64,000 nt of DNA from Enterobacter cloacae (GCA_014169315.1 AP022133.1:2976001-3040000), one strand, 5' to 3'; shown: positions 27,993 through 38,941, numbered from the stretch's first letter. The notes: generated by a model not told the origin, from the sequence alone. A program made the numbers and translations.

Positions 27993-29671
27993 GCGTTTTC
28001 CTCCAGCGGCAGTCGTAACGTGATACGGGTAAATCGGTCTGGCTCACAGGCAACAGTGATGCCACAGTCATCACCAAAGTGGGCGCGCAGACGTTTATCC
28101 ACCAGGCTCATTCCTAACCCGCCTGAAGCGGCAGGAACGTAAAGCCCGGCATTGTCTTCAATATCCAGCACCAGGTGATGGTTAAACCGGCTGGCGGAAA
28201 TGGTGATCACCCCGGTTCCCAGCAGTTGGGACGTGCCGTGCTTGATGGCATTTTCCACAATGGGTTGCAGGGTAAACGCCGGTAAATGCTGATATGCCAG
28301 CTCGTCAGGAACGGATAACGACACCTGTAAACGCGACTGGAATCGCGCTTTCTCAATTTGCAGGTAGGCATTAACGTGTTCAATCTCATCGGCCAGGGTG
28401 ACAATTTCTGATGGCCGCTTAAGGTTCTTGCGGAAAAATGTCGACAGGAATTGCACCAGCTGCGCGGCCTGATCGCTGTCGCGGCGGATCACCGCTTTCA
28501 GCGTATTGAGCGCGTTAAACAGAAAATGCGGGTTCACCTGGGCATGCAGGAGCTTAATTTCCGACTGCGTCAGCAACGCTTTCTGGCGTTCATATTGCCC
28601 GGCGAGGATCTGCGCAGAAAGCAGCTGGGCAATCCCCTCCCCCAGCGTGCGGTTAATGGAGCTGAACAGGCGGTTTTTCGCTTCGTAGAGTTTAATGGTG
28701 CCCATTACCCGCTGGTTTTCGCCGCGCAGTGGAATGACCAGCGTCGAGCCGAGCTTGCACTGCGGGTGCAGCGAACAGCGGTAAGGGACTTCGTTACCGT
28801 CGGCATAGACCACTTCACCGGTTTCAATGGCGCGCAGGGTATACGCAGAGGAGATCGGTTTGCCCGGCAGATGGTGGTCGTCGCCGGTACCGGTAAAGGC
28901 CAGTAACCGCTCCCGGTCGGTTATCGCCACCGCGCCAATATCCAGCTCCTGATAGAGCACCTGCGCCACCTTCATGCTGTTTTCTTCGTTAAAGCCCTGG
29001 CGCAGGATCCCCTCCGTTGAGGCGGCAACCTTCAGTGCCGTTGCGGAAAACGCCGAGGTGTACTTTTCGAACATGGCGCGCTTGTCGAGCAAAATACGCA
29101 TAAACAGCGCCGCACCCACGGTATTCGTCACCATCATCGGGGCGGCAATGCTGCTGACCAGATGGAGTGCATCTTCAAACGGTCGGGCAATCAGCAGGAT
29201 GATCGCCATCTGCGCCATTTCCGCCACAAAGGTAATTGCGCCTGCGGTGATCGGGCTGAAAACTTTATCCGGTCGACCGCGTTTGATCATGTAACTGTGA
29301 ACCAGGCCACCGAGTAACCCTTCGACAATTGTCGAGATCATACAGCTGAGCGCCGTCATCCCGCCCATCGAATAGCGGTGCAGGCCACCGGTTAGCCCGA
29401 CCAGCCCCCCGACGACGGGGCCACCGAGCAGGCCACCCATCACCGCACCAATGGCGCGCGTATTGGCAATTGAGTCTTCGATATGGAGACCAAAATACGT
29501 CCCCATAATGCAGAAAATAGAGAAAGTGACGTAGCAGAGCAGTTTGTGCGGCAGACGAACGGTGACCTGCATCAGCGGAATGAACAGGCGCGTTTTACTC
29601 ATCAGCCAGGCAATGACCAGAAACACACACATCTGCTGAAGCAACAACAGCACCAGATTAAACTCGTACAT
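27986..29671 (-). CDS. btsS: Pyruvate-sensing histidine kinase BtsS (YehU)
   Basis: 561 residues from the ATG at 29671, the same as E. coli. The order is a 5TM-LYT membrane sensor (about 1-200, with [20 protein letters not shown]), a GAF-like domain (about 220-350), a HisKA_7TM/His_kinase phosphorylation site in [20 protein letters not shown] near 380, and a HATPase with [16 protein letters not shown]. High-affinity extracellular pyruvate sensor of the BtsSR system. It is divergent from mlrA. Confidence 0.96.
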   Translation of the reverse strand: MYEFNLVLLLLQQMCVFLVIAWLMSKTRLFIPLMQVTVRLPHKLLCYVTFSIFCIMGTYFGLHIEDSIANTRAIGAVMGGLLGGPVVGGLVGLTGGLHRYSMGGMTALSCMISTIVEGLLGGLVHSYMIKRGRPDKVFSPITAGAITFVAEMAQMAIILLIARPFEDALHLVSSIAAPMMVTNTVGAALFMRILLDKRAMFEKYTSAFSATALKVAASTEGILRQGFNEENSMKVAQVLYQELDIGAVAITDRERLLAFTGTGDDHHLPGKPISSAYTLRAIETGEVVYADGNEVPYRCSLHPQCKLGSTLVIPLRGENQRVMGTIKLYEAKNRLFSSINRTLGEGIAQLLSAQILAGQYERQKALLTQSEIKLLHAQVNPHFLFNALNTLKAVIRRDSDQAAQLVQFLSTFFRKNLKRPSEIVTLADEIEHVNAYLQIEKARFQSRLQVSLSVPDELAYQHLPAFTLQPIVENAIKHGTSQLLGTGVITISASRFNHHLVLDIEDNAGLYVPAASGGLGMSLVDKRLRAHFGDDCGITVACEPDRFTRITLRLPLEENAC

Positions 29672-29889
29672 ACTCACAAACCGCACATTCTAAAAACGCG
29701 TAACATACACTGAAGGCAGTAAACTTTCTTTGAGGCACTCCAAAAAAGCTGTAAATCGTGTTCATCATCACACCTTTTATCGGGCATCGCATCAGTCGCA
29801 CATTATTCGTTCAAAAAATCGTCAATCCTTCCTGGTTCGTCAAAGTGGGTCTACAGTTAAGCTGGGAACGCGTGAGCCAGGGGGCGAAA

Positions 29890-30630
29890 ATGGCGCTTTA
29901 CACGATAGGTGAAGTGGCACTCCTTTGTGATATCAATCCCGTTACGCTACGAGCATGGCAACGACGGTATGGATTACTCAAACCACAGAGAACGGACGGT
30001 GGACATCGTCTTTTCAATGATGCCGATATCGACCGGATCCGCGAAATAAAAAGCTGGATCGATAACGGCGTACAGGTCGGGAAAGTGAAGTCATTGCTCA
30101 GCCATGACGATCCTGACACTCAACATATCTGGCGCGAACAACAGGAAACCCTGTTGCGGCTCCTGCAGGCAGGAAACCTGCAGCGCCTGCGGTCGTGGAT
30201 CAAAGAGCAGGGACGCGACTATCCTGCGCAAACGTTGATCACCCACCTTTTCATCCCGCTCCGTCGTCGCCTGCAGTGTCCGCAATCGACGTTGCAGGCG
30301 CTGCTCAGCATACTCGACGGTGTGCTCATCAATTACATCTCCGTTTGTCTTGCCTCGGCGAGGAGCAAGAACAGCAAAGATGCACTGGTGGTCGGCTGGA
30401 ACGTTCACGATACCACGCGCCTGTGGCTGGAAGCCTGGATCGCCACTCAGCAGGGCTGGCGCGTTGATGTCCTGGCACACTCGCTGGCTCAGCTGAAGCC
30501 CGAGCTGTTTGACGGCCAGACCCTGCTGGTCTGGTGCGGAGAAGTGCCGTCCGCCTCGCAGCAACAGCTGCTGACGGAATGGCGTGAGCATGGTTATCCG
30601 GTTTACCCACTAAGCCCAAATGAACCGTAA
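29890..30630 (+). CDS. mlrA: MerR-family regulator MlrA
   Basis: MlrA is needed for csgD expression and hence curli and cellulose in E. coli and Salmonella. It has 246 residues from the ATG at 29890, preceded by AGGGGGCG; earlier in-frame starts add 44 unrelated residues. The N-terminal MerR helix-turn-helix is YTIGEVALLCDINPVTLRAW, with GLLKPQRTDGGHRLFNDAD as the wing. The C-terminal half is the MlrA-type cobalamin-binding-like domain without a cobalamin histidine motif that I can see. Confidence 0.95.
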   Translation: MALYTIGEVALLCDINPVTLRAWQRRYGLLKPQRTDGGHRLFNDADIDRIREIKSWIDNGVQVGKVKSLLSHDDPDTQHIWREQQETLLRLLQAGNLQRLRSWIKEQGRDYPAQTLITHLFIPLRRRLQCPQSTLQALLSILDGVLINYISVCLASARSKNSKDALVVGWNVHDTTRLWLEAWIATQQGWRVDVLAHSLAQLKPELFDGQTLLVWCGEVPSASQQQLLTEWREHGYPVYPLSPNEP

Positions 30631-30699
30631 CGGCATTTAATGGTTCATTAACAGCTGCGCTTCACCGTATAATTGTTCCGTTAACAACAGGAGCACATG

Positions 30700-30813
30700 A
30701 TGAAGGCAACCAAACTGGCCGTAATTACCCTTTTTGTTCTGATGGCCGTGGGCGGTATCGGCGGCGTAATGCTGGCAGGTTATTCGTTTATTGTTCGTGG
30801 CGGTGTCGGCTGA
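30700..30813 (+). CDS. yohO: Small membrane protein YohO
   Basis: 37 residues with one membrane helix: [20 protein letters not shown], nearly the same as E. coli YohO (35 residues). AGGAG at 30689-30693 lies six bases before this ATG; the ATG at 30697 is too close. The role is unknown. The last 26 bases overlap the end of yehW on the other strand. Confidence 0.9.
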   Translation: MKATKLAVITLFVLMAVGGIGGVMLAGYSFIVRGGVG

Positions 30814-31525
30814 GCCAGAGCGCCAGGCGCTCAAACATGCGATCAACCACGATTGCCGCCAGCGCAACCAGAACCGCCCCCTGCACAATGTAGGCCGTAT
30901 TAAAACCGCTTAAGCCGATAATAATGGGCGTTCCCAGCGTATTGGCTCCCACCGTTGAGGCGGTGGTCGCCGTCCCGATGTTAATAATGACCGACGTACG
31001 AACGCCCGCGATGATCACCGGTGCCGCTAGCGGCAGCTCAACCTTAATCAGCCGCTGCCAGACGCTCATTCCCATCCCTTCAGCCACGCTCAGCACCGAC
31101 GCTGGCACTGCCGCAATACCGGCCAGCGTGCCCTGCAGGATCGGCAGCACCCCATATAAAATCAGCGCAATGATGGCCGGTTGCTGACCAAACCCCATCA
31201 CCGGCACCGCAATTGCCAGCACCGCCACCGGCGGAAAGGTTTGTCCGATCGCCGCAATCGTCTCCACCAGCGGGCGAAACTCCCTGCCCGATGTTCGTGT
31301 CACCGCGATACCCGCCCCAACGCCCAGCACAATGGCCATTACGCTTGAGAGCGCCACCAGCCAGGCGTGCGCCAGGGCGAGATTAACAAAACTCTCCTGC
31401 TGATACACTGGCCTCGGCAGGCCGGGAAAGAGCGTGCTAAACAATGCCGCGCTGTGTGGCATCAAAAAAAGGAGGGCAACAAAGAGCACCACCAGCCAGA
31501 GCAGCGGATCACGCATTCCCTTCAC
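30788..31525 (-). CDS. yehW: Osmoprotectant/choline-type ABC permease YehW
   Basis: 245 residues with about six membrane segments and the BPD_transp_1 coupling region ([20 protein letters not shown] near 155, the EAA loop). It is the second permease of the YehZYXW transporter, a low-affinity glycine betaine system in Salmonella/E. coli. Its start overlaps the end of yehX by 17 bases. Confidence 0.94.
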   Translation of the reverse strand: MKGMRDPLLWLVVLFVALLFLMPHSAALFSTLFPGLPRPVYQQESFVNLALAHAWLVALSSVMAIVLGVGAGIAVTRTSGREFRPLVETIAAIGQTFPPVAVLAIAVPVMGFGQQPAIIALILYGVLPILQGTLAGIAAVPASVLSVAEGMGMSVWQRLIKVELPLAAPVIIAGVRTSVIINIGTATTASTVGANTLGTPIIIGLSGFNTAYIVQGAVLVALAAIVVDRMFERLALWLSRHRHEQ

Positions 31526-32459
31526 GCATCACCTCCCCGGACAACAGATCGCGAAAATGAAGCGTGCCACACGGTGCGCCCCGGGCATCGGAAACGGGCA
31601 GCACCTCACACTGGCGCGCCACAAAAGCGGAAAGTGCATCCCGCAGGTTCATCTGCTCCTGTAACGGTTCACCGCTTACCGGAGCCTCCTGTCGGCGCAT
31701 ATAGTCACCAACGGTTCGCAGGGAGAGCAACCTGACGCCCAGCTCGCTGCGGCCAAAAAATTCGCGTACAAAGTCGTTTGCCGGGTGGGTCAACAGTTCC
31801 AGCGGCGTGCCCTGCTGCACCACCTCGCCGTGATCCATCAACACCAGATGATCAGCCAGCCGCAGCGCCTCATCAATATCGTGAGTCACCAGGATTATTG
31901 TGCGCCCCAGAATACGGTGAATGCGGGTCATTTCCGCCTGAAGCGCTCCGCGCGTGACCGGATCCAGCGCGCCAAACGGTTCATCCATCAACAACACCTG
32001 CGGGTTAGCGGCCAGCGCACGCGCCACCCCAACCCGCTGCTGTTGTCCACCGGAAAGCTGGTGCGGATAGCGGTCACGCAGCAGAGGCTCTAACCCGAGC
32101 AACGCCATCAGCTCATCAACCCTGTCAGCAATGGTTTCACGTGACCGCTTTTCCAGCTGCAGGACGGTGGCGATGTTCTGCGCCACCGTCCAGTGAGGAA
32201 ACAGGCCGATGGACTGAATGGCATATCCCATGCGACGCCGCAGCTCCAGCACCGGCAGGCTGCGGATCTCTTCCCCGGCGAAGCGAATCAGGCCGCTGTC
32301 GTGTTCCACCAGCCGGTTGATCATCTTCAGGGTGGTTGATTTTCCCGACCCCGAGGTACCAATCAGCACGGAAAAAGCGCCTTCCTCGAAATGCAAATTC
32401 AGGTGGCTCACCGCCGGACGCCCCGCGAAGCTTTTACTGACATCGTGAAATTCAATCAT
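31509..32459 (-). CDS. yehX: ABC transporter ATPase YehX
   Basis: 316 residues from the ATG at 32459, which overlaps yehY by eight bases. Walker A is [19 protein letters not shown] near residue 32, the signature [17 protein letters not shown] near 130, and Walker [15 protein letters not shown] near 155. A C-terminal CBS-like stretch ([20 protein letters not shown]) follows, as in ProV/OpuA ATPases. Confidence 0.95.
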   Translation of the reverse strand: MIEFHDVSKSFAGRPAVSHLNLHFEEGAFSVLIGTSGSGKSTTLKMINRLVEHDSGLIRFAGEEIRSLPVLELRRRMGYAIQSIGLFPHWTVAQNIATVLQLEKRSRETIADRVDELMALLGLEPLLRDRYPHQLSGGQQQRVGVARALAANPQVLLMDEPFGALDPVTRGALQAEMTRIHRILGRTIILVTHDIDEALRLADHLVLMDHGEVVQQGTPLELLTHPANDFVREFFGRSELGVRLLSLRTVGDYMRRQEAPVSGEPLQEQMNLRDALSAFVARQCEVLPVSDARGAPCGTLHFRDLLSGEVMREGNA

Positions 32460-33609
32460 TGTCTCTCCCCCTGAGCAACGCGAGCCATAAGGCAAACAGC
32501 GCGTCGACGACGACCGCCAGCGCAATCGTGGGAACCACGCCTAATAACACCAGATCCAGCGCGCTGCTCAACAATCCCTGAAACACCAGCGCACCAAAAC
32601 CACCCGCGCCGATTAGCGCAGCGATCACCGCCATGCCAACGGTTTGCACGGCCACCACCCGCAGGCTGCGCAGCAGCAGAGGTAACGCCAGTGGCAGCTG
32701 TATCTGCCAGAAACACTGCCGCACGCTCATCCCCATTGCATGGGCGCTTTCCAGCACGTCCGGCGCGACCTGGTTTAAACCCGCCACGACGCCGCGTACC
32801 AGCGGTAACAGCGCATACAGCACCAGTGCGATCAGGGCCGGTGTTAACCCGGTTCCGGCTATCCCCATCGTTCCCAGGACGGGAAACGACTTCACCAGGC
32901 CCGCCAGCGGTGCAATCAGCAGGCCAAACAACGCAACGGAGGGTATGGTCTGGATCACATTGAGCACGGTAAACACCACACCCTGGCGTGAAGGGTGGCG
33001 ATAGCACCACATGCCCAGCGGTACTCCCAGCAGTAACGCCGGAAAGAGTGTGCCGAAGAGGATGGTCAGATGTTGCGCCAGCGCATCATCAAACACCTCC
33101 TGACGGTTGGCGTATTCTTTTAACAGCGAGAGGTTATTCAGTTCGCCGCTGAACAGCAGCAATAGCGGAATACACCAGATTTGCGCATTGAGTACCCAGC
33201 GCCAGGCAGACGTTGGTATCAGACGGCGAATGGCATCGCTACAGGCCAACAGGCACAGTGCCAGCCACAGCCACAGGCCACTGCCGACAGACGTGCGCGC
33301 CAGTGGACTTTCCGCCGAGGCCATGTGTGTTGCCGCAAGCCCTGCACACCAGAACAGTACAATAAAGAACCCTTCACAGAGGAATAGCGTCAGCCACTGC
33401 GCGGTACGTCCCTGCCAGAGCGATAGCACGACAACCGCACCCAGCGCCGCTACCATCAGCAGCGGTGTAAACGGCCAGACCTGCCAGAGCGTACGCCCTT
33501 CCCCCGACACCAGGCGGTTAGGTGCAACATTCACAAACGGTAACGCAACCGCTGCGATGGCCACGCAGGCCAACAGCAGCAGTACGCGGTTATGACATTT
33601 TATTGGCAC
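32452..33609 (-). CDS. yehY: ABC transporter permease YehY
   Basis: 385 residues, the E. coli length. An N-terminal set of extra membrane helices (1-170) precedes the transporter domain with [17 protein letters not shown] and the EAA loop [20 protein letters not shown]. It overlaps yehX and lies 12 bases after osmF. Confidence 0.95.
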   Translation of the reverse strand: MPIKCHNRVLLLLACVAIAAVALPFVNVAPNRLVSGEGRTLWQVWPFTPLLMVAALGAVVVLSLWQGRTAQWLTLFLCEGFFIVLFWCAGLAATHMASAESPLARTSVGSGLWLWLALCLLACSDAIRRLIPTSAWRWVLNAQIWCIPLLLLFSGELNNLSLLKEYANRQEVFDDALAQHLTILFGTLFPALLLGVPLGMWCYRHPSRQGVVFTVLNVIQTIPSVALFGLLIAPLAGLVKSFPVLGTMGIAGTGLTPALIALVLYALLPLVRGVVAGLNQVAPDVLESAHAMGMSVRQCFWQIQLPLALPLLLRSLRVVAVQTVGMAVIAALIGAGGFGALVFQGLLSSALDLVLLGVVPTIALAVVVDALFALWLALLRGRDND

Positions 33610-33621
33610 AGCCCTGTCCTG

Positions 33622-34539
33622 TTACTTCACCAGCCCTTGTTGCTTCAGGAAATCAGCCGCCACTTTTTTGGCATCCAGCCCTTCAACGGCAATGCTGGCG
33701 TTCAGCTGTTGCAGCGTTTTTTCATCCAGCTTTTCAAAGACCGGTTTTAACCATTTGGCAATATCCGGGTAGGCTTTCAGCACCGCTTCGCGCACCACCG
33801 GCGTGGGGGCATAAATCGGCTGAACGCCTTTCGGATCGGTCAGCGTTTGCAGCCCCAGTGCCGCAACCGGGCCGTCGGTGCCATAGGCCATTGCCGCATT
33901 AACCCCAGAGGTTTTCTGCGCCGCTGCTTTGATGGTCACTGCCGTATCGCCGCCCGCCAGAGAGAGCAACTGAGCCTGGTCGAGCTTAAAGTTATAGGCT
34001 TTTTCAAAAGCAGGTAGCGCATCCGGACGCTCGATAAACTCAGCAGACGCCGCAAGCTTAAATTCGCCCTTCTCTTTCAGGTAGCGGCTGAGATCTTCAA
34101 GCGAGGTTAACTTACCTTTCTCCGCGATGTCTTTACGCACCGCAATAGTCCAGGTGTTGTTGGCCGGAGCTGGCGTCAGCCAGACCAGCTTGTTCTGCTC
34201 TGCATCCAGTTTTTTGACTTTTTCATATCCGGCTTTGGCATTTTTCCAGGCCGGGTCGGTTTCATCTTTGAAGAAGAACGCCCCGTTGCCGGTGTATTCC
34301 GGGTAGATATCCAGCTCGCCAGAGGTAATAGCGCCACGCACCACGGGTGTGGTGCCGAGCTGGACTTTATTGACAGTTTTGACCCCGTGACTTTCGAGCA
34401 CCTGTAAGATGATATTGCCGAGCAGCGCACCCTCGGTATCAATCTTTGAGCCCACTTTCACCGGCTCTGCCGCCTGTAACGGCAAGCTCAGCGCTGCCAG
34501 CAGCACCGCTGAACCCATCATCCCCTTTGTCATCGTCAT
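33622..34539 (-). CDS. osmF: Periplasmic substrate-binding protein OsmF (YehZ)
   Basis: 305 residues with a signal peptide (MMGSAVLLAALSLPLQAAEP, cut near residue 23-24) and an OpuAC-type binding fold: VGSKIDTEGALLGNIILQVL, then SGELDIYPEYTGNGAFFF, and FKLAASAEFIERPDALPAFE. It is first gene of osmF-yehYXW, an osmotically and RpoS-controlled operon in E. coli. Confidence 0.95.
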   Translation of the reverse strand: MTMTKGMMGSAVLLAALSLPLQAAEPVKVGSKIDTEGALLGNIILQVLESHGVKTVNKVQLGTTPVVRGAITSGELDIYPEYTGNGAFFFKDETDPAWKNAKAGYEKVKKLDAEQNKLVWLTPAPANNTWTIAVRKDIAEKGKLTSLEDLSRYLKEKGEFKLAASAEFIERPDALPAFEKAYNFKLDQAQLLSLAGGDTAVTIKAAAQKTSGVNAAMAYGTDGPVAALGLQTLTDPKGVQPIYAPTPVVREAVLKAYPDIAKWLKPVFEKLDEKTLQQLNASIAVEGLDAKKVAADFLKQQGLVK

Positions 34540-34583
34540 GCAGCTTTCCTCATTTTTTACGGCCTTTATCAGAGGCTTGAGAG

Positions 34584-34593
34584 AAAAGCGTAG
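34584..34593 (-). promoter_or_regulatory. Candidate RpoS-type -10 element of osmF
   Basis: On the minus strand the motif is GGCTACGCTTTT, matching the sigma-S preference CTAYRCTT, about 45 bases before the osmF ATG. No strong -35 box is seen, as is usual for RpoS promoters. Consistent with the known RpoS dependence of yehZ in E. coli. Confidence 0.5.
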
Positions 34594-34608
34594 CCTAAAA
34601 ACCTGAAT

Positions 34609-35844
34609 TCATCCTTCTTCGGGTAGGGTCAGCGGCACGCTAAGCAGGCTGGCGGCGAAGTAGAGAATGGCAATCACCCATAGCGTCCCTTCGATACCCA
34701 ATGGGGCCACGCAAAGCGTGACAATCACCGGCCCGACGAAATTGCTCAGCCCGGAACCCAGATTCAGGCACGAGATCGCCGCCCCTTTGTTGTGCGGCAG
34801 CAGTGAGGGGATCAGCGCACTCAGCGGGCCAAAAGCCCCCAGTCCCACGGCATATAAAGCCAGCGCCAGAAACAACATGGTTTCACTGTCGCCGAACCAC
34901 ACCGGGGTATAGCAGACGGCCAGCATCCCCAGCCCGCACAGCGTGCCGGAGAACCAGACCACCGTGTTTCGCCAGCCGATGGTATCGCCCAGCCAGCCAA
35001 AGAAGTAGTTCGCGAAAATATTCACCACGTTCACCAGCCCCCAGATAGCCAGCCACTGGGCGATGCTAAAGCCAAAACGCGGCAAATAAACGGGCATCAG
35101 GATCACCAGTGAAAACTTGCCGATGTCGTTGATGGTCTTCACGAGTACCGCCAGGCGCATCCTGGGTTCACGCACCAGCACCCGCAGCCCTTCAGCCAGG
35201 GCATCCCCCAGGTTGCCCTCGCGTTGCCACTGCGGGCGATCACGGTTGAGTACCAGCGCACAACCGGCCCCCAGCGCCACGAAAATAAAGCCGCTGAGCA
35301 GCGTGGTGGTTTCGCCAAACGCCGGGATCATCATGCCGGAGAACCACGGCCCGACAATGGTCATCCCCACACCAAAGGCGATCCAGAACCACGAGACGGC
35401 ACGCCCAAGAATGACAGGCTCGCAGCGCTGGTTGACCCACACCAGAAATGAATAGGCAAACAGCGGATACGCCACCCCACGCAGCGCATAACTCGCCACC
35501 ATCAGCGGGTAATGGCCCTGTGGCAGCGCCCACGCAATGAACGGAACCGAGCCGATAAAATAAATCACCGTCGCGGCCCACATCAGCCGCCGTAACCCCA
35601 GCACGCCTGCGCCGATACCAGAAAACCACGACACCAGCGCCACGCACAGGCCAAAAACCGATGAGAGTAAGCTGATATGCACTGCATCAAATCCGCGCTG
35701 CTGTAGCAAAGAGGCAAGCCAGCTCTGCTCAATCGTCGCGCCGGTAATAAACAGGAAAATCCCCATAAAGCCCCAGCAAAGTTCCCGGGGCAATCCCAGC
35801 CGGGCCCATACGCCCTGCTGAATAATAATGCTCTGCTCTGTCAT
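34609..35844 (-). CDS. MFS permease of the CsbX/RbtT-like group
   Basis: 411 residues with 12 predicted membrane helices. The start LPRELCWGFMGIFLFITGAT and the loop VKTINDIGKFSLVILMPVYL resemble alpha-ketoglutarate/polyol permeases (ribitol, arabitol). It is third in an operon with a GH28 enzyme and a GPH symporter, separated from the latter by one base. The substrate is probably a sugar acid or other product of pectin breakdown, by inference from context. Confidence 0.8.
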   Translation of the reverse strand: MTEQSIIIQQGVWARLGLPRELCWGFMGIFLFITGATIEQSWLASLLQQRGFDAVHISLLSSVFGLCVALVSWFSGIGAGVLGLRRLMWAATVIYFIGSVPFIAWALPQGHYPLMVASYALRGVAYPLFAYSFLVWVNQRCEPVILGRAVSWFWIAFGVGMTIVGPWFSGMMIPAFGETTTLLSGFIFVALGAGCALVLNRDRPQWQREGNLGDALAEGLRVLVREPRMRLAVLVKTINDIGKFSLVILMPVYLPRFGFSIAQWLAIWGLVNVVNIFANYFFGWLGDTIGWRNTVVWFSGTLCGLGMLAVCYTPVWFGDSETMLFLALALYAVGLGAFGPLSALIPSLLPHNKGAAISCLNLGSGLSNFVGPVIVTLCVAPLGIEGTLWVIAILYFAASLLSVPLTLPEEG

Positions 35845-35845
35845 C

Positions 35846-37405
35846 TCAGTGGGTCTTCAACAGGCCGCTGAACTTACGCGCCTGCATACGCTTGCGGTTG
35901 AGATAGCCGACGGTGTTTTCACCCCAGCAGTTTTCGTATGGCATGCCGGTCAGGCTTTCGATCACCGCCCGGTTTTCGGCGCTCACGGTCGCCTTACTGC
36001 CGCCCAGTTTCAGACGCGCCACCTCTTCGTTCAGGATCGCGTGCGTGCGGCTGTTCACCTTAAACTGGAAGGCAGACCAGATCCCCCACAGAGTCAGGGC
36101 AACCGGCAGGGCAATCATGATTACCAGGATCATATTGACAGCCGACTGTGGCTGCGAACTCTGCCCGGAGACGAAGCCCGACATTTGTAACGCCACCCCG
36201 ACCAGGAAAATGGAGAGTGCCTGAGACGCTTTGCGCAGCAGGCTCATAAACCCGGCGAAGATCCCCTCACGACGGCTACCGGTCAGGATCTCATCCACGT
36301 CGGCCACGAAGGTGTAGTTATTCCACGGAATGGCGTAGATCCCGCCGCGCGCCAGGCCCGCAACCGCCGCACCGACATAGAGCACGCTCATACCCCCCAC
36401 CCCGCTCAGGTAAGCCGAGACAAACAGCGCAAAGGCCAGCAGCGCCATTGTGGCCTGGGTAGCAAACGCACGGGACGGTGAAAAACGCAGCGTCAACCAG
36501 GTTGCAATACCAACCCCAAAGAACTGCAGGCCGTTAATCACCCCCAGCAGGTTAGAGGCCACCACCGACGAGGTCATCATTGCGAAGACCACAAAATAGG
36601 TAAATACCGAGTTGAAGATGTCCTGCGCTACAGATCCACCAAGGTACATTCCCAGATGCGAGCGGAAGGTTTTGATTTTCAGCGTCGAGACAAAATCGTA
36701 GTAGATATGGAACACGCGCGTGGTAAACGGCTCTTTTTCCTCTTCCGCGTCGTGGTGCTCGTTTTGCTGGATCTCCTCCAGCGACCGCTCCCAGGTGCCG
36801 AAGTAGACGAAGAACAGCACAATCATAAACGACACGGTAAAAATCGCCCCGGTGTAGAAGAACGAATCCGACGATTCAGGGCCGAAATACGACACCAGAC
36901 GCCCGGGCAGAAATGCCGCAGCAAAACCGGCCAGCTGGGCAATGTACATACGCGCACTGGTGAGCTTTGAGCGCTTTTTGAAATCCGAGGTCATCTCCGC
37001 CGACAGGGTATCGTAAGGAATGATGATCATGGTGTAGACGACTTCAAACAGAATATAAAACAGCAGGTACATCCAGTAGTTAAACCCTTCCACCCACAGC
37101 AGACTGTAAACAGACACCAGCGGAATACTGGCCAGCAGGAAGAAACGGCGGCGACCAAAGCGTCGCCCGAGCCGGGTTTTATGGAAGTTATCAGAAACGT
37201 ACCCAATCACCGGGCACATAATCACATCGACAATCCTTGCCACGGCAAAAAGCGACCCGGCCTGGATAGGCGTCAGGCCGCAAAACGTGGTCAGGAAAAA
37301 CAGTAGCCAGGCACTGACCAGCGTAAAGGCCCCGGAACCTATCACATCTGCCAGTCCGTAACAGACATAGTTACGCAGCTTAATTTCTCGCACTTTTTTT
37401 ATCAT
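35846..37405 (-). CDS. GPH-family sugar:cation symporter
   Basis: 519 residues, 12 membrane helices, of the glycoside-pentoside-hexuronide type. The family motif after helix 2-3 is DVIMCPVIGYVSDNFH, followed by RLGRRFGRRRFFLL, and the helix with PYDTLSAEMTSDFKKRSKLT. Members next to pectin enzymes (for example TogX-like proteins) import oligogalacturonides. It lies between the GH28 gene and the MFS gene in the same operon. A C-terminal extension of roughly 60 residues beyond the last helix is charged. Confidence 0.82.
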   Translation of the reverse strand: MIKKVREIKLRNYVCYGLADVIGSGAFTLVSAWLLFFLTTFCGLTPIQAGSLFAVARIVDVIMCPVIGYVSDNFHKTRLGRRFGRRRFFLLASIPLVSVYSLLWVEGFNYWMYLLFYILFEVVYTMIIIPYDTLSAEMTSDFKKRSKLTSARMYIAQLAGFAAAFLPGRLVSYFGPESSDSFFYTGAIFTVSFMIVLFFVYFGTWERSLEEIQQNEHHDAEEEKEPFTTRVFHIYYDFVSTLKIKTFRSHLGMYLGGSVAQDIFNSVFTYFVVFAMMTSSVVASNLLGVINGLQFFGVGIATWLTLRFSPSRAFATQATMALLAFALFVSAYLSGVGGMSVLYVGAAVAGLARGGIYAIPWNNYTFVADVDEILTGSRREGIFAGFMSLLRKASQALSIFLVGVALQMSGFVSGQSSQPQSAVNMILVIMIALPVALTLWGIWSAFQFKVNSRTHAILNEEVARLKLGGSKATVSAENRAVIESLTGMPYENCWGENTVGYLNRKRMQARKFSGLLKTH

Positions 37406-37428
37406 TGTTATCCCCTGAAGTGACCGTG

Positions 37429-38754
37429 TTAAACCCGGATACTCTCGACATCCCAGTCCGCAGGCAGCGGCGAAGGACGTGTGATATGTAACTCATTCAG
37501 ATGCAGCCCACAGATACCGCAAGCAAAGATGGCAGGTAGCCCGTGCGGGTAACGCCCGACGCCGTGCGCACGCCCTGTCTGCGGATCCACCCGGTAAGCG
37601 TTGTCCAGTCCCATGCCGGTAGGTCGTTCCGGGTTACACGGTGGGCGCACGTCGTAACAACCCTGCTCACCGGACGGGCTGTGGATCTGAGTGAAGGTCA
37701 GCCCGTTGAAAGTGATATCGCGAACCGCACCGTCAATCTCACTGTGCAGATTGATGGCCCCCTCGCCCACGCCATTCAGGCTGGAGAAGGTAACCTGACT
37801 GATATCCCCCGGCCGGACGTCCGGTGCACGATGGCGCAGAGAGATGAAAACGGGATCGGCTTTTCCCCAGTGGCACGGGTCGCCGTGGCGACAATCGAAG
37901 AGAATGTTGCTGAACACCATCTGGCTAAATGCGCCACCATCACGGGACACCAGGCCAATGCCACGGTTGGATTCAAAGATCGTGCAATTCGTCACCGCAA
38001 CGTGGCGAATGTCTGCAAAGGTCTCTGTCCCGACCTTAATGGCACAGCTTTTGGAACGGATAATGCAGTTGCTGACCGTGACGTTATAGATTGGCTGCTG
38101 CAGCTCAGGGGCTTTGTCCGTCGTTTTCAGACAGATACCGTCATCAGCGGCACTGAAGTAACTGTCGCTGATATGCACATGCTGGCAACTGTCGATATCC
38201 AGCGCATCGGTATTCGAAAGAGTGAGATCGTTGTCGACAGTGAGGTTACGGATAAAGACGTGATTACAGCTCACCAGATGGGCAGTCCACATCGGCGAGT
38301 CATACAAGGTGATGTCACTGATACGCACCTGCTCGCAGCCTTCAAATACCACCAGGCGAGGGCGATGTGTTTTCGGCTGGCGATAACCCTGGGCATCGAC
38401 CTGTTCGGCAAACCAGACCGCGGCGTTACCGTCAATGCACCCCGCACCACTGAGCGTTACAGCATGTGCATCACGGGCGTAGAGCAGCGCCATACGTGAA
38501 AGCTCCGCCATGCTTTGCGTTTCGGCGGTCTGGTAATCGGCTTCGTGCTGGCTGGCAAGCAGACGCGCGCCCGCTTCCAGGTGCAACGTAAAGTGAGATG
38601 GCAGTACCAGCGTCCCCGTCAGGTAGATGCCTGGCGTCACCACCAGCGTACCGCCGCCTGCACGTGCCAGCGTATCGATTAATCCCTGTAGCGTCGCCGT
38701 CACCCGCGACGCCCCGCTACGGTCAAGATCGACATTGTCTAATGAGAGTTTCAT
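37429..38754 (-). CDS. GH28 polygalacturonase-family glycoside hydrolase, cytoplasmic
   Basis: 441 residues from the ATG at 38754; an ATG 33 bases upstream is possible. The parallel beta-helix with GH28 catalytic motifs is visible: SNTDALDID near residue 182, AADDGICLKT near 203, then KVGTETFADIRHVAV and NRGIGLVSRDGG in the places of the GHG and RIK motifs, slightly divergent. There is no signal peptide, so it probably acts inside the cell, as an exo-type enzyme releasing galacturonate from imported oligomers (compare PehX of Enterobacteriaceae and Klebsiella). It is first gene of an operon with the GPH and MFS transporters. Confidence 0.85.
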   Translation of the reverse strand: MKLSLDNVDLDRSGASRVTATLQGLIDTLARAGGGTLVVTPGIYLTGTLVLPSHFTLHLEAGARLLASQHEADYQTAETQSMAELSRMALLYARDAHAVTLSGAGCIDGNAAVWFAEQVDAQGYRQPKTHRPRLVVFEGCEQVRISDITLYDSPMWTAHLVSCNHVFIRNLTVDNDLTLSNTDALDIDSCQHVHISDSYFSAADDGICLKTTDKAPELQQPIYNVTVSNCIIRSKSCAIKVGTETFADIRHVAVTNCTIFESNRGIGLVSRDGGAFSQMVFSNILFDCRHGDPCHWGKADPVFISLRHRAPDVRPGDISQVTFSSLNGVGEGAINLHSEIDGAVRDITFNGLTFTQIHSPSGEQGCYDVRPPCNPERPTGMGLDNAYRVDPQTGRAHGVGRYPHGLPAIFACGICGLHLNELHITRPSPLPADWDVESIRV

Positions 38755-38925
38755 GTTGTTGCCCGTCAGAATTGAACTAACCGGCATTAAACGGGCATTT
38801 GCGCGGTGGCTCGCGGTACTTTCAGGGGATATTTACATGAAGGGTGAAGGCCATCACGCCGACGTTATGGCAATAAGGGGACTTTTGATGCTGTTCACGT
38901 TTTCAGCTGACATGCAAAAATGAAG

Positions 38926-38941
38926 TGTGAAAAATGTCACA
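38926..38941. promoter_or_regulatory. Perfect CRP-type palindrome upstream of the GH28 operon
   Basis: TGTGA-AAAATG-TCACA matches the CRP core consensus at all ten conserved positions. The only neighbouring gene start is the GH28 gene (ATG at 38754 on the minus strand, about 180 bases away), so catabolite control of that operon is likely. Confidence 0.75.
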
